A DNA stretch of 64,000 nt from Tardiphaga sp. GTDB lineage: Bacteria > Pseudomonadota > Alphaproteobacteria > Rhizobiales > Xanthobacteraceae. Under the pieces are notes generated by a model. It was not told the DNA's origin, ran no database searches, and saw only the letters and a program-made list of their open reading frames with translations. Within the stretch, counting starts at the first letter, position 1. Each line of letters begins with the position of its first letter. Both the position numbers and the translations under genes were made by a program. This document shows, piece after piece, positions 45,804-55,934 of the stretch. The DNA lies in contig NZ_JAQGJD010000294.1 of the NCBI RefSeq assembly GCF_028290785.1, positions 1 to 64,000 on the forward strand, read 5' to 3'.

Positions 45804-46640
45804 ATGACCGCATCCGTTCCGCACCATCTTGCCGCAAGCCTCGCCGCCGGTGTCATTGTAGTATCACTAATAGTTGGTGCGAAGGCGGAGGACGCCTCGC
45901 CGTGGCAGGTCGATAGCCATTCCCAGGTCCGGTTGATGGCCGGCTCGCGCAGCGGGCCGGTGATGCTGGGCGGCATCGCGTTCCAGCTGCAGCCGGGCTG
46001 GCATACCTATTGGCGCAACCCCGGCGATTCCGGCGTACCTCCCCGGTTCGACTTTTCCAAATCCGACAATGTCGAGGCCGTCACCGTGCTGTGGCCGGCG
46101 CCGAAGAAATTCGAGGACGGCGCCGGCGGCCAGTCGCTGGGCTATGTCAAGCACGTGGTGATGCCGCTGCGCGTCGTCGCCAAGGACGCCGGCAAGCCGG
46201 TGACGCTGCGCGCCGCGATCAGCTATGCGGTGTGCGAGAAGCTGTGCATCCCGGTGGAAGCCCAGGCCGAGCTCGCCTTCACCAGCGTTGCCAGCACCGA
46301 GGACGCCGCCTTGACCGCCGCCCTCGATACCGTACCGAAGCCGGCCACCCTCGGCGACCCCAATCCGCTGACCATCCGCGACGTCAAACGCGACGGCAAG
46401 AACGTGCTGGTCGATGTGGTTGCGCCCGATGGCGGCGACCCCAGCCTGTTCGTCGAGGGCCCGACCCCGGAGTGGGCGCTGCCGGTGCCGAAGCTGCAGG
46501 CGCATAGCCCGGCCGGGGTGAAGCGGTTCGAGTTCGAGCTCGACGGCCTGCCGCCCGGCGCCAGCGCCGACGGCGCGGCGCTGAAACTGACGCTGGTGGG
46601 GGCGGACAAGGCCTATGAGTTCAATGTCAATTTGAACTGA
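45804..46640 (+). CDS. Periplasmic DsbD N-terminal-domain-like protein
   Basis: This is a 278-aa protein. After a signal peptide (to about residue 28), VRLMAGSRSGPVMLGGIAFQLQPGWHTYWRNPGDSGVPPRFDFS is the DsbD-alpha-like (pfam11412) start. YAVCEKLCIPVEAQAEL near 146 carries a C-x3-C pair, placed as in DsbD alpha. There is no membrane or thioredoxin domain, so it is a stand-alone periplasmic domain. Thiol-disulfide exchange is inferred. It stands alone. Confidence 0.85.
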   Translation: MTASVPHHLAASLAAGVIVVSLIVGAKAEDASPWQVDSHSQVRLMAGSRSGPVMLGGIAFQLQPGWHTYWRNPGDSGVPPRFDFSKSDNVEAVTVLWPAPKKFEDGAGGQSLGYVKHVVMPLRVVAKDAGKPVTLRAAISYAVCEKLCIPVEAQAELAFTSVASTEDAALTAALDTVPKPATLGDPNPLTIRDVKRDGKNVLVDVVAPDGGDPSLFVEGPTPEWALPVPKLQAHSPAGVKRFEFELDGLPPGASADGAALKLTLVGADKAYEFNVNLN

Positions 46641-46642
46641 TC

Positions 46643-46733
46643 CGTAGGGTGGGCAAAGGCGCCCTTGCGCCGTGCCCACCACCGCTACGGTGTGCTTCGA
46701 ATGGTGGGCACGCTTCGCTTTGCCCACCCTACG
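46643..46733. repeat. Dispersed palindromic repeat (family C)
   Basis: cgtagggtgggcaaaggcgcc ... gtgcccacc and ggtgggcacgcttcgctttgcccaccctacg form an imperfect 90-bp inverted repeat. Copies occur at 48197-48290 and 63902-63995. Confidence 0.85.
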
Positions 46734-46805
46734 AAGGTGAAGATCCAACCCGATATTAACGTCTGCTTGCTATCTCCGGGAGATCGCCGCGCGGATGCGG
46801 CCAGG

Positions 46806-48188
46806 ATGTCTGCTGTGGCCGTGATGGATGTGAACGCCGCGCCTGCTGTGCCTCCCGCCGGCCTCATCGCACGGCTGCGCGCCAAACTCGGCGGCGGCGG
46901 TGAAGCCGCGCTGACGCGCCGCCTCGCCGGCACCATTTTTCTGATCCGTGTCGTCAGCGCCGGGCTGGCCTACTTCTCCCAGATCCTGCTGGCGCGGTGG
47001 ATGGGTGGCTCCGACTACGGCATCTATGTCTACGTCTGGACCTGGGTGCTGCTGCTCGGCTCGATGATGGATTTCGGCATCGCCGCCTCCGCGCAAAAAA
47101 TCATTCCGGAATACCGCGCCAGCGGCGATCAGGCGCGGCTGCGCGGCTTCCTGTCCGGCAGCCGCTGGCTGACCGGCGTCGTATCCGTCGTTATGTCGCT
47201 CGGGCTCGCCGGGCTCGTCAAATTGCTGTCGCCTTGGATCGCGCCGGACAGCGTCGTGCCATTGTATCTGGGCTGCCTGACGCTGCCGGCCTTCGTCGTC
47301 GCCAACACCCAGGACGGCATCGCGCGTTCCCACGACTGGATGACGCTCGGCCTGATGCCGCAATTCATTGTCCGGCAGGCACTGATCATCGGCTTCACCG
47401 CCGGCGCCTTTGCGCTCGGCTTCCAGCTCGGCGCCACCATCGCGATGCTGGCCAGCGTCGGCGCCGTGTGGGTGGCGATGATCGGGCAGATGATCGTGCT
47501 GAACCGCCGGCTGCACGCGCATATCGAATCCGGCCCGAAGGCCTACGACTATCGCGGCTGGCTCGCCACCTCGCTGCCGATCCTGCTGGTGGAGAGCTTT
47601 TACCTCCTGCTGTCCTACACTGACGTGCTGGTGCTGCAGCAGTACCGCTCCTCCGAAGAGGTCGGCGTGTACTTCGCCGTGGTGAAGACCCTGGCGTTGG
47701 TGTCGTTCATCCACTACGCGATGTCGGCGACCACGGCGCACCGTTTTACCGAATATCACCAGGCTGGCGACAACGATCGGCTGGCGGCCTATGTCTCCCA
47801 CGCCATCAAGTGGACGTTCTGGCCATCGCTCGCCGCAACCGCAATCCTGCTGGCGCTCGGCAAGCCGCTGCTGTGGCTGTTCGGACCAAGCTTCGTTGCC
47901 GGCTACGACATCATGTTCATCGCCGCCATCGGGCTGGTGGTGCGATCGGCGATCGGCCCGGTGGAGCGGCTGCTCAACATGCTCGGCCACCAGAAAATCT
48001 GCGCGCTGGCCTATGCGGTGTCGTTCGCGTTGAACCTGGTGCTGTGCGTCATGCTGGTGCCGCGCTACGGCGGCTATGGTGCCGCGGCGGCGACGTCGCT
48101 GGCGCTGACGTTCGAAACGGTGCTGCTGTTCTGGATCGTGCGGACGAGGCTAGGGCTGCACGTACTGGCGTTCGGGAAGCGGGGTTAG
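46806..48188 (+). CDS. Polysaccharide flippase-like membrane protein (Wzx/MOP superfamily)
   Basis: This is a 460-aa protein with about twelve TM helices, started at ATG 46806 (MSAVAVMDVNAAPAV), after the repeat. The early block LAGTIFLIRVVSAGLAYFSQILLARWMGGSDYGIYVYVWTW is typical of O-antigen/teichoic-acid flippases of the MOP superfamily. LLVESFYLLLSYTDVLVLQQYRSSEEVGVYFAVVKTLAL is the matching second-half block. No glycan-synthesis cluster adjoins it, so the cargo is unknown. Confidence 0.85.
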   Translation: MSAVAVMDVNAAPAVPPAGLIARLRAKLGGGGEAALTRRLAGTIFLIRVVSAGLAYFSQILLARWMGGSDYGIYVYVWTWVLLLGSMMDFGIAASAQKIIPEYRASGDQARLRGFLSGSRWLTGVVSVVMSLGLAGLVKLLSPWIAPDSVVPLYLGCLTLPAFVVANTQDGIARSHDWMTLGLMPQFIVRQALIIGFTAGAFALGFQLGATIAMLASVGAVWVAMIGQMIVLNRRLHAHIESGPKAYDYRGWLATSLPILLVESFYLLLSYTDVLVLQQYRSSEEVGVYFAVVKTLALVSFIHYAMSATTAHRFTEYHQAGDNDRLAAYVSHAIKWTFWPSLAATAILLALGKPLLWLFGPSFVAGYDIMFIAAIGLVVRSAIGPVERLLNMLGHQKICALAYAVSFALNLVLCVMLVPRYGGYGAAAATSLALTFETVLLFWIVRTRLGLHVLAFGKRG

Positions 48189-48196
48189 CGCACCGT

Positions 48197-48290
48197 CGTA
48201 GGGTGGGTTAGCGCGAAGCGCATAACCCACCGTTCCTGAAGCGACCACGGCGGTGGGTTACGGTGCAAGAGCGCCTAACCCACCCTACGG
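48197..48290. repeat. Dispersed palindromic repeat (family C)
   Basis: cgtagggtgggttagcgcgaagcgcataacccacc and ggtgggttacggtgc ... gcctaacccaccctacg make two nested hairpins within a 94-bp inverted repeat between convergent genes. Confidence 0.85.
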
Positions 48291-48317
48291 CCGCGAAGCG
48301 CGCGGAGAGGTTAAGCC

Positions 48318-49106
48318 CTACTCCGCGGTCCACCCGCCATCGATGGACAAATTCGTCCCTGTGATCTGCGCGGCGTCGTCGCCGCACAGGAACAGCGCCA
48401 GTGCCGCGACCTGTTCCGAGGTGACGAATTCCTTGGTCGGCTGCGCTTCCAGCAGCACATCATGGATCACTTGCTCCTTGGTGAGCCCGCGGGCCTTCAT
48501 GGTGTCGGGAATCTGCTTCTCCACCAGCGGCGTCCAGACATAGCCGGGCGAAATGCAGTTGCAGGTGATTTTGAAGGTGGCGAGTTCGAGCGCGGCGGTC
48601 TTGGTCAGGCCGGCGATGCCGTGCTTGGCCGAGACGTAGGCCGACTTGAACGGCGACGCCACCAGCGAATGTGCCGAGGCGGTGTTGATGATGCGGCCCC
48701 AGCCGCGCTTCTTCATGCCGGGGATGACGGCCCGGATGCCGTGAAACGCCGCGGTCAGGTTGATGGCGATGATGGCGTCCCACTTCTCGACGGGAAAATC
48801 CTCGATCGGCGCGACGAACTGGATGCCGGCATTGTTGACCAGGATATCCACCGAACCGAAGGTGGTCTCGCCGAGCGCCACCATGGCGGCGATTTCCGCG
48901 GGCTTGGTCATGTCGGCCGGCGAATGGACGGCCTTGACGCCAAAGTCCTTCTCGATGGCGGCGCGCTCCTTCTCGATATCCTCCGGCGCGCCCATGCCGT
49001 TGAGGACGATGTTGGCGCCGGCGCCGGCGAAGGCGCGCGCGTAAGCCAGACCGATGCCGCTGGTCGATCCGGTGACGACCGCAGCCTTGCCCTTGAGATT
49101 AGCCAT
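48318..49106 (-). CDS. bdhA: 3-hydroxybutyrate dehydrogenase (SDR)
   Basis: This 262-aa short-chain dehydrogenase oxidises 3-hydroxybutyrate to acetoacetate in polyhydroxybutyrate turnover. TGSTSGIGLAYARAFAGAGANIV is the NAD site, NNAGIQFVAPIEDFP and ASAHSLVASPFKSAYVSAKHG carry the Ser and Y-x3-K catalytic residues, and SPGYVWTPLVEKQIPD is the family-specific loop. It starts immediately after the patatin-like gene stop, so the two are co-transcribed. Confidence 0.92.
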   Translation of the reverse strand: MANLKGKAAVVTGSTSGIGLAYARAFAGAGANIVLNGMGAPEDIEKERAAIEKDFGVKAVHSPADMTKPAEIAAMVALGETTFGSVDILVNNAGIQFVAPIEDFPVEKWDAIIAINLTAAFHGIRAVIPGMKKRGWGRIINTASAHSLVASPFKSAYVSAKHGIAGLTKTAALELATFKITCNCISPGYVWTPLVEKQIPDTMKARGLTKEQVIHDVLLEAQPTKEFVTSEQVAALALFLCGDDAAQITGTNLSIDGGWTAE

Positions 49107-50324
49107 TCAGGTGCTCCTGTTGAGATTCGAAATGCCGCCCGCGGCTTCGTAGTCCGCCGCGGTCAGGTCGTGGGTTACCATGGTCTCGCCGTTCTGCGGC
49201 CGCTCAAACCATTCGGTATGGCGCATCGCCAGCCCGACATCGCGTTCGCCGGACTGCCAGTGGTCGATCATGTTGAGGCGGGAGAAGTTGTAGTCCTTCG
49301 ACGAGGATTCGTAGAGCTTGCTGCGATAGATCAGATGCACCACGGTGACGGTGTTTTCCTTGGCCGCCTCGTTGAGGAAAATTACCGAGGGATCGTTCTT
49401 CAGCTCCTCCGGCAGCTTGCCGATCAGGTCGCGCACCGCCTTGCGGGCATTGTGCACGGTCTTATTCTTGTCGGTGTTCATGCGGGTGCGGCTGGAGAAA
49501 CGGATGTCCTTCTCGCGCTCGGCGGCGTCGAGCAGCGTCGCCGGCAGTGGCCCGCGGGCGCTGAACAGGTCGATCTGGAAGATCAAGAGATCCTCGCGGG
49601 TCTCCTCCTGCAGCACGTAGTCCAGCGGCGTGTTTGATGCGATGCCGCCGTCCCAGTAAAAATCCTCGCCGACCTGGACAGCCGGAAAGCCCGGTGGCAG
49701 CGCGGCCGAGGCCATGATGTGCTCGGGGCCAATGGTCCACTTCTTCGAGCCATCGTCGTTGCGCGTGGTATTGTCGAAATATTCCAGATTGCCGGTGGCG
49801 ACGTTGACGGCCCCGACGCTGAAGCGCGTCGTCGCGGCATTGATACGGTCGAAATCCACCAAGCGCAGCAGCGTCGCGCGCAACGGCGTGGTGTCGTAGT
49901 AGCTCATTGAGGTCAGGTTGCTGGATGGGAAAATCTGCGCCGGCGGAAACCGCGGCGTGAAGAAGCCGGGCACGCCGAACGCCATGATCATCGCCGCAGA
50001 GGCATTGTCGAAGGCGGTATGGGCACGGTCGCCGGACAGCGTCGGCTTCCACGGCACCGGCGCCGAGGCCATCTCCCAGAATTCCTTGAGCCGACCGATC
50101 CGCTTCTCGCGCGGATTGCCGGCGATGATGGCGGCGTTAATGGCGCCGATCGAAATGCCCGCGACCCATTCGGGCTCAAAATCGTGGTGGCACAGCGCCT
50201 GATAGGCGCCGGACTGATAGGAGCCCAGCGCGCCGCCGCCCTGCAGCACCAGCACGCGACGCGACTTATCAGGGGCCTTGGCCGGCTCGGGAGCGTCGGT
50301 CGTCGAATGATCGGAAGAGTCCAT
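49107..50324 (-). CDS. Patatin-like phospholipase (DUF3734 C-terminus)
   Basis: This 405-aa acyl hydrolase has an oxyanion loop VLQGGGALGSYQSGAYQAL near residue 30, a nucleophile elbow GISIGAINAAIIAGN near 57 (G-x-S-x-G) and the dyad Asp in WDGGIASNTPLDYV near 218. The region after ~290 (MNTDKNKTVHNARKAVRDLIG ... LIYRSKLYESSSKDYNFSR) fits the DUF3734 extension. Its stop abuts bdhA, a pairing seen in PHB-storing bacteria; a role in granule or lipid mobilisation is inference. Confidence 0.9.
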   Translation of the reverse strand: MDSSDHSTTDAPEPAKAPDKSRRVLVLQGGGALGSYQSGAYQALCHHDFEPEWVAGISIGAINAAIIAGNPREKRIGRLKEFWEMASAPVPWKPTLSGDRAHTAFDNASAAMIMAFGVPGFFTPRFPPAQIFPSSNLTSMSYYDTTPLRATLLRLVDFDRINAATTRFSVGAVNVATGNLEYFDNTTRNDDGSKKWTIGPEHIMASAALPPGFPAVQVGEDFYWDGGIASNTPLDYVLQEETREDLLIFQIDLFSARGPLPATLLDAAEREKDIRFSSRTRMNTDKNKTVHNARKAVRDLIGKLPEELKNDPSVIFLNEAAKENTVTVVHLIYRSKLYESSSKDYNFSRLNMIDHWQSGERDVGLAMRHTEWFERPQNGETMVTHDLTAADYEAAGGISNLNRST

Positions 50325-50421
50325 GGCAGGCCTGCGATCAAAATGGTGAAAGGGAACCCCAGCGTGGCGCTCCTTTACCCCTCAGTCAACGGGATTGCTG
50401 CGCGGCAGCATCCCAGCCGGA

Positions 50422-50931
50422 TTATTTGGCGTCGGTGGAGGCCAGGATCATGGTCCAGAACACCTTGTATTTGGTGTTGGGAGCATAGGTGGCGGCAATG
50501 CCCAGTTTTGTGACACCGGATTTCAGCATGTTGGCGCGGTGCGGCGGCGAGTCCCGCCAGCCTGAAAACGCTTCCGCCATGGTATGATAGCCGGCGGAGA
50601 CGTTCTCGACCGCGAGTGTCGCCGGATAGCCACCGGCATTTAGACGTCTGGCTAGCGGTGCCTTGACGTCGTGATCGAGCTTGTTCTTTTTCGCCATCGC
50701 GGTGGACTGGTCTTCCGCCAGCGCCATCAGTGCGGGATCGACCACCACGGGACCGAGGCCGTTGTTGGAACGGTACAGCGAGATCATCGACGCGGCGGCG
50801 ACCGGATCCAGCTTCGCGCCGCCATGGGCCATGCTGAGATACATGGTGGGCTGGTCGGGAACCGTGGCGACATCCGCGGCGCATCCGCCCAGCAGCAAAA
50901 ATCCCAGAATGGCTGTAGCCACGCGCATCAT
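50422..50931 (-). CDS. CAP/SCP-domain lipoprotein
   Basis: This 169-aa protein starts at 50931 (MMRVATAILGFLL); the long N-terminal extension of the ORF runs into a repeat and is not used. A signal with lipobox LLGGC gives lipidation near residue 17. The CAP fold is shown by MISLYRSNNGLGPVVVDPALMALAEDQSTAMAKKNKLDHD and AENVSAGYHTMAEAFSGWRDSPPHRANMLKSGVTKLGIA-like blocks. It is likely periplasmic-face membrane anchored. Ligand or activity is unknown. Confidence 0.87.
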   Translation of the reverse strand: MMRVATAILGFLLLGGCAADVATVPDQPTMYLSMAHGGAKLDPVAAASMISLYRSNNGLGPVVVDPALMALAEDQSTAMAKKNKLDHDVKAPLARRLNAGGYPATLAVENVSAGYHTMAEAFSGWRDSPPHRANMLKSGVTKLGIAATYAPNTKYKVFWTMILASTDAK

Positions 50932-51034
50932 CGGCAATCCCCCGTCCAAGCCGGAGTTGTTGCACATCAACCGTGGCTGAAAGGTGAACGGGGACACGAT
51001 GAGGAGAGACGACGGTCCGGTCGTTGGCTGCGGC

Positions 51035-51185
51035 GCCGTTTCCCGGACGCGCTGCAGCGTGCAGGCGATGCGCAGCATCGTACGGAACGCTGCTGCGCAG
51101 AGCCGGGATCCCGGTTTTCTCACTCCACCGGGACCCCGGATCTGCGAAGCAGCACTGCGTGCTGCATCGCGTCCGGGGAACGGAG
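51035..51185. repeat. Dispersed palindromic repeat (family A)
   Basis: gtttcccggacgcgctgcagcg ... gctgcgcagagccgggatcccgg and ccgggaccccggatctgcgaagcagc ... catcgcgtccggggaac. It separates the CAP gene from cysA and contains the inner hairpin gatgcgcagcatc. Confidence 0.8.
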
Positions 51186-51201
51186 ACCCCTCAGTTCCCG
51201 C

Positions 51202-52263
51202 TCAATCCCGTCCCGCAAAAATCCGGTAGCGGCGCGGCTGCAGGCTGACGATGTCGCCGGCGGTCAGGTTGCGGTCGCGGGGCGCGTCGATCTCGACCAG
51301 GGTATCGCCGTCGCCGTTCAGCGCGATGTCGGCGCGCTGGATCGGGCCGAAGCTGCGGACCCGGCGCACGGTGCCGTCGAACGCGCCCTCGCCGACCGGG
51401 CCGACATGCATGTCGTGACGCCGCACGAACAGTTTTGACGGGCCGGAAGCGCCGTTGGCATCGACATTCAGCACCCTGCTGCCGAGCTTTACATGGCCCT
51501 CGCTGACATCGACGGGGAGGATGATGGACTCGCCGATGAAGGAATGCACGAAGGCGGTGGCCGGATTGTCGTAGACGTCGCCGGGGGTGCCGATCTGCTC
51601 GATGCGGCCCTTGTCCATCACCACCACGCGGTTGGCGACTTCCAGCGCCTCTTCCTGGTCATGCGTCACGAAGATCGAGGTGACGTTGATCTCCTCATGC
51701 AGCGAACGCAGCCATTGCCGTAGCTCTTTTCGCACTTTCGCGTCGAGCGCGCCAAAGGGTTCGTCGAGCAGCAGGATGCGCGGCTCGATCGCCAGCGCGC
51801 GGGCCAGTGCAATGCGCTGGCGCTGGCCGCCGGAGAGCTGGCTGGGATAGCGGCCGGCCAGCCAGTCGAGCTGCACCAGGTCGAGCAGTTCCTTGACGCG
51901 GGCGCGGATCGCCGCTTCGTCCTTGCGCACAGCACGCGGCTGCACGCGCAGGCCGAAGGCGACGTTCTCGAACACCGTCATGTGGCGGAACAGCGCGTAG
52001 TGCTGGAACACGAAGCCGACATGGCGCTCGCCGGCGCCGCGCGCCAGCGCGTTCTCGCCGTCGAACGAGACCTCGCCGGCATCCGGCCAGTCGAGCCCGG
52101 CGATGATCCGCAGCAGTGTGGTCTTGCCGGAACCGGACGGGCCGAGCAGCGCCAGCAATTCGCCGTTCGCGACCTTGAGATCGACATTGTCGAGCGCCCT
52201 GAACGCACCGAACTGCTTTACGATATTGCGGACTTCAATCGTCACTTGCGGGCTGTCCTTCAT
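51202..52263 (-). CDS. cysA: Sulfate/thiosulfate ABC transporter ATPase CysA
   Basis: This 353-aa ATPase has Walker [13 protein letters not shown] near residue 39, signature [14 protein letters not shown] near 136 and Walker [13 protein letters not shown] near 157, followed by a TOBE-type regulatory C-terminus. It energises the CysTW permease, as shown by its overlap of 29 bp with cysW and membership in the sbp-cysT-cysW-cysA row. It is the last gene of the minus-strand sulfate operon. Confidence 0.93.
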   Translation of the reverse strand: MKDSPQVTIEVRNIVKQFGAFRALDNVDLKVANGELLALLGPSGSGKTTLLRIIAGLDWPDAGEVSFDGENALARGAGERHVGFVFQHYALFRHMTVFENVAFGLRVQPRAVRKDEAAIRARVKELLDLVQLDWLAGRYPSQLSGGQRQRIALARALAIEPRILLLDEPFGALDAKVRKELRQWLRSLHEEINVTSIFVTHDQEEALEVANRVVVMDKGRIEQIGTPGDVYDNPATAFVHSFIGESIILPVDVSEGHVKLGSRVLNVDANGASGPSKLFVRRHDMHVGPVGEGAFDGTVRRVRSFGPIQRADIALNGDGDTLVEIDAPRDRNLTAGDIVSLQPRRYRIFAGRD

Positions 52264-53149
52264 CGAGATGGCCTTCGAGGATCGTCTTTACGATCAGCGT
52301 CACCAGCGCCAGAAAGGCGAGCAGCGAAGCGATCGCGAACGCCCCCACCAATTGATATTCATTATACAGGATTTCCACCAGCAGCGGCATCGTATTGGTT
52401 TCGCCGCGGATATGGCCCGACACCACCGATACCGCGCCGAACTCGCCCATCGCTCGCGCGTTGCAGAGCAGCACGCCATACAGCAGGCCCCATTTGACGT
52501 TCGGCAGCGTGACCAGCAGGAACGTACGCCAGCCGGACGCGCCGAGCGAGATCGCCGCTTCCTCCTCCTGCGAACCCTGCTCCTGCATCAGCGGAATCAA
52601 TTCGCGGGCGACGAACGGGAAGGTGACGAAGGCGGTTGCCAGGACGATGGCCGGCAGCGCGAACAGGACGTGGATGCCGTGGGCCATCAGCCACGGCCCG
52701 AAGAAGCCCTGTGCGCCGAACAGCAGCACGAACACTAGGCCGGAAATCACCGGGCTCACCGAGAATGGCAGATCAATCAAGGTGATGAGCAAAGTCTTGC
52801 CGCGGAATTCGAACTTGGCGATCGCCCAGGCCGCAGCCACCCCGAACACCAGGTTGAGGCTGACCGAGATCGCCGCGGTGACAAGCGTCAGCCAGATGGC
52901 GGCAAGCGCCTCCGGATCGGCCAGCGCCTTCAGATAGAAACCAACGCCCTTGGAGAAAGCTTCCAGAAACACCAGTGCCAGCGGCAGCACGACGAACACC
53001 GTGAGGAACGTCAGCGCCAGGGTGATGATAATGCCGCGCACCAGACGGGGCTCGGTGCGGGCATCGCGCCGCGCCAGCGGTGCCACGCGGGAGGGAAACG
53101 GCTGGACAGCCGCGGCGCTGGTCGATGTCTCTATGGTCACGAGAGTCAT
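52235..53149 (-). CDS. cysW: Sulfate ABC transporter permease CysW
   Basis: This 304-aa permease is taken from ATG 53149 ([15 protein letters not shown]). The ORF stays open 199 codons further upstream only because it runs through cysT out of frame. Six TM helices are visible. The EAA loop appears as [31 protein letters not shown] near residue 205, the CysA contact. [30 protein letters not shown] is CysW-specific. Confidence 0.93.
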   Translation of the reverse strand: MTLVTIETSTSAAAVQPFPSRVAPLARRDARTEPRLVRGIIITLALTFLTVFVVLPLALVFLEAFSKGVGFYLKALADPEALAAIWLTLVTAAISVSLNLVFGVAAAWAIAKFEFRGKTLLITLIDLPFSVSPVISGLVFVLLFGAQGFFGPWLMAHGIHVLFALPAIVLATAFVTFPFVARELIPLMQEQGSQEEEAAISLGASGWRTFLLVTLPNVKWGLLYGVLLCNARAMGEFGAVSVVSGHIRGETNTMPLLVEILYNEYQLVGAFAIASLLAFLALVTLIVKTILEGHLDEGQPASDD

Positions 53150-53154
53150 GCGGT

Positions 53155-53991
53155 TCAGCCTACGGCTAAAGCGCGGGTCTGCGCCCACCGCTGGATGCGG
53201 TTCAGAACGAAGATAATCAGGAACGAGGTGACCAGCATGACCACGGCGATCGCGGTCGCGTCGGCATAGCGATATTCGGACAGCCGGATCACGATCAGCA
53301 GCGGCGCAATCTCCGAGACGTTCGGCAGATTGCCGGCAATGAAGATCACCGAGCCGTACTCGCCGACCGCGCGGGCGAAAGCCAAGGCAAAGCCGGTCAG
53401 GATCGCCGGGGTCAGGCTGGGCAGGATGACCCGCGTGACGGTCTGCCAGCGATTGGCGCCGAGGCACGCCGCGGCCTCCTCGATCTCGACCTCGAGATCG
53501 ATCAGCACCGGCTGCACCGTGCGCACCACGAAGGGAATCCCGATGAAGACCATCGCGATGAAAATACCGAGCGGGGTAAAGGCCACCTTGATGCCGAGTT
53601 CCGCCAGTGGCGCGCCGAGCCAGCCCTTCTGCGCGAACAACGCGGTCAGCGCCACGCCCGCCACCGCGGTCGGCAACGCGAAGGGAATATCGACGATGGC
53701 ATCGAAGATACGACGGCCGGGAAACCGGTAGCGCACCAACGCCCATACGATGAGCAGGCCGGCCACCAGGTTGACCAACGCCGCGAGGAAGGCCAGCCCG
53801 AACGATATCTTCAGCGCGTGCAGCGTGCGGTTGCTGGTGACCGTATCGACGAACTGGGTGAAGCTAAGTTCGGTCGTCTTGATGAAAAGACCCGCGAGCG
53901 GGATCAGGATCAGCAACGACAGCCACGTCAGGGTGAGGCCCATGGTCAGGCCAAACCCCGGCAAAGCGCTCCGTTTCGGTGCCCCGCGCAC
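53155..53991 (-). CDS. cysT: Sulfate ABC transporter permease CysT (CysU)
   Basis: This is a 278-aa permease with six TM helices. VEIEEAAACLGANRWQTVTRVILPSLTPAILTG near residue 165 is the EAA loop, and FARAVGEYGSVIFIAGNLPNVSEIAPLLI is the typical CysT C-terminal block. It pairs with CysW to form the membrane channel. The cysW start is 5 bp downstream. A strong hairpin separates it from the upstream sbp gene. Confidence 0.93.
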   Translation of the reverse strand: MRGAPKRSALPGFGLTMGLTLTWLSLLILIPLAGLFIKTTELSFTQFVDTVTSNRTLHALKISFGLAFLAALVNLVAGLLIVWALVRYRFPGRRIFDAIVDIPFALPTAVAGVALTALFAQKGWLGAPLAELGIKVAFTPLGIFIAMVFIGIPFVVRTVQPVLIDLEVEIEEAAACLGANRWQTVTRVILPSLTPAILTGFALAFARAVGEYGSVIFIAGNLPNVSEIAPLLIVIRLSEYRYADATAIAVVMLVTSFLIIFVLNRIQRWAQTRALAVG

Positions 53992-54039
53992 AATGTCCCC
54001 TGACCATCACATTAAAAATCTTGAACGGTATCTTTATGT

Positions 54040-54069
54040 CTGCCCCGGCCGAACATTCGGCTGGGGCAG
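54040..54069 (-). terminator. Intercistronic hairpin between sbp and cysT
   Basis: On the minus strand, ctgcccc-a-gccgaa / ttcggc-c-ggggcag forms a 13-bp stem with one mismatch and a 2-nt loop. No U-tract follows. Such stems commonly protect the abundant binding-protein mRNA from 3' decay or cause partial termination, giving more binding protein than permease. Confidence 0.55.
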
Positions 54070-54076
54070 TCGCCGG

Positions 54077-55066
54077 TTAGTTCTTGTAGATCTTGTCGAA
54101 GATCCCGCCGTCGGCGAAATGCGTGCTCTGCGCCTTGGTCCAGCCGCCAAACTGATCGTCGATGGTGAACAACTCGACCTTGGCAAACGACGATTCATAC
54201 TTCTTGCCGACTTCCGCGTCGCGCGGACGGTAGAAGTTACGTGCGGCGATTTCTTGGCCTTCCTTGGTATACCAGTATTTCAAGTAGGCTTCGGCGGCTG
54301 ATTTGGTGCCCTTCTTGTCAGAGACGGTATCGACCACAGCGACCGGCGGTTCGGCCAGGATCGACAACTGCGGCGCCACGATCTCGAACTTGTCCTTGCC
54401 GAATTCCTTGACCGCGAGGAATGCCTCGTTCTCCCAGGCCAGCAGCACATCGCCGACGCCGCGCTCGACAAAGGTAATGGTCGAACCGCGGGCGCCCGTA
54501 TCCAGCACCGGCACGTTCTTGTAGATATTGCCGACGAACTCCTGCGCCTTTGCCTCCGAGCCGAACTTCTTGACGGCATATCCCCAGGCGGCGAGATAAT
54601 TCCAGCGCGCGCCGCCCGAGGTCTTCGGGTTCGGCGTGATGACGCTGACGCCGGACTTGATCAAGTCATCCCAGTCCTTGATGCCCTTTGGATTGCCCTT
54701 ACGAACCAGAAACACGATCGTCGATGTGTAGGGCGACGAATTCTGCGGCAGGCGCTTCTGCCAGTCCTTCGCCAGAAGTCCCTTGTTGGCGATGGCGTCG
54801 ATGTCGTAGGCGAGCGCCAGCGTCACGACGTCGGCCTGCAGGCCATCGATGACCGAGCGCGCCTGCGAGCCGGAGCCGCCATGGGACTGCTTGATCTCAA
54901 TGCTCTTGCCGGTGTCCTTCTGGTAGGCAGCAGCAAAGGCCTTGTTGAAATCAGTATAGAGTTCGCGCGTCGGATCATACGACACGTTGAGCAGCGAAAC
55001 GTCGGCGGCCAACGCCGAACTCGCCCAAATCAGGCCCGCGACCACGGGAAGAATACGACGATACAT
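54077..55066 (-). CDS. sbp: Sulfate-binding periplasmic protein
   Basis: This is a 329-aa protein from ATG 55066 behind atggagattggc. The signal peptide is [19 protein letters not shown]. The ligand-site blocks [48 protein letters not shown] and [18 protein letters not shown] are those of Sbp/CysP. It delivers sulfate to CysTWA, encoded next. A paralogue lies at 62864-63886. Confidence 0.92.
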   Translation of the reverse strand: MYRRILPVVAGLIWASSALAADVSLLNVSYDPTRELYTDFNKAFAAAYQKDTGKSIEIKQSHGGSGSQARSVIDGLQADVVTLALAYDIDAIANKGLLAKDWQKRLPQNSSPYTSTIVFLVRKGNPKGIKDWDDLIKSGVSVITPNPKTSGGARWNYLAAWGYAVKKFGSEAKAQEFVGNIYKNVPVLDTGARGSTITFVERGVGDVLLAWENEAFLAVKEFGKDKFEIVAPQLSILAEPPVAVVDTVSDKKGTKSAAEAYLKYWYTKEGQEIAARNFYRPRDAEVGKKYESSFAKVELFTIDDQFGGWTKAQSTHFADGGIFDKIYKN

Positions 55067-55190
55067 GCCAATCTCCATTCGTCCGGACAACGTCATCGTC
55101 ATCGACGGCAAGATCGCGAAAGTCATTAAAATCAGGTTCGAAGTCAACGAAACCAGATTTCGATATCGGCGAGATGACGGCAGCAATGTG

Positions 55191-55934
55191 CTAGGAAACG
55201 TTCGTCGTATGAATGCCGCATTCCGTCTTGGCATTTCCGCGCCAGCGGCCGGAGCGTTCGTCCTCGCCGGGCGCAGTACGACTGGTACACGGCATGCAGC
55301 CGACCGAGTAGAAACCCGACGCAGCCAGCGGATGTGGCGGCAGCTTCGCGGAGGCATAGATCAGTTCGATATCCTCGCGCGAGACATTGGCGAACGGATT
55401 GAATTTCAGCCGGACGCCGTCGGCCTCGACCACCGGCATCGCGGCGCGCAGGCCACCCTGGAACCGCTTGCGGCCATTGATCCAGCCGCTGAACGGCGCC
55501 AGCGCGCGCGCCAGCGGTTCGACCTTGCGGATTCGGCAGCAGGCGTCGGGATTGGCGAACCACAGATCGCGCTCGGGATCGTCGTGCTGCAGGGTTTCTT
55601 CCAGCGGTTGGATCGAGCGCACGTCGCTCAGGCCCAGCGTGGCGACCAGCGTGTCGCGATAGGCCAGCGTTTCCTCGAACAGCCACCCGGTGTCGAGAAA
55701 CACCACCGGGATCGCCGGATCGACATCGGCCATCACCTTCAGGAGCGCGGCCGACTGGGTGCCGAACGACGACACCACGGCAAGCTTGTCGCGGCCGAGT
55801 TCGCGTAACGCCGCGGCGATCACCTCCGCGGGCGCGGCGTCACGCAACTGCCGGTCGAACTCCTGCGCCTTCAGGGCAACGTCGAACAACGCATCCTGCG
55901 CGGGAATCGAACTGTTTTGCGCAGCGGCCGTCAT
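55191..55934 (-). CDS. cysH: APS/PAPS reductase CysH (four-cysteine Fe-S type)
   Basis: This 247-aa enzyme reduces activated sulfate to sulfite. [16 protein letters not shown] is the nucleotide loop. [12 protein letters not shown] (CC) and [21 protein letters not shown] (C-x2-C) provide the four Fe-S cysteines that mark the APS-reducing type. ECGIHT near the C-terminus is the catalytic Cys. The DUF934 stop and cysH start share one base. In rhizobia such enzymes use APS, so the neighbouring APS kinase domain is not strictly needed for reduction. Confidence 0.93.
   Translation of the reverse strand: MTAAAQNSSIPAQDALFDVALKAQEFDRQLRDAAPAEVIAAALRELGRDKLAVVSSFGTQSAALLKVMADVDPAIPVVFLDTGWLFEETLAYRDTLVATLGLSDVRSIQPLEETLQHDDPERDLWFANPDACCRIRKVEPLARALAPFSGWINGRKRFQGGLRAAMPVVEADGVRLKFNPFANVSREDIELIYASAKLPPHPLAASGFYSVGCMPCTSRTAPGEDERSGRWRGNAKTECGIHTTNVS

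Noticed and set aside
46665-46805. 47-residue N-terminal extension of the flippase ORF
   Set aside because: Encoded by the family C palindrome; it begins inside the repeat and has no family similarity.
53150-53746. N-terminal extension of cysW by 199 codons
   Set aside because: It runs in a second frame through cysT; the CysW family start is at 53149.
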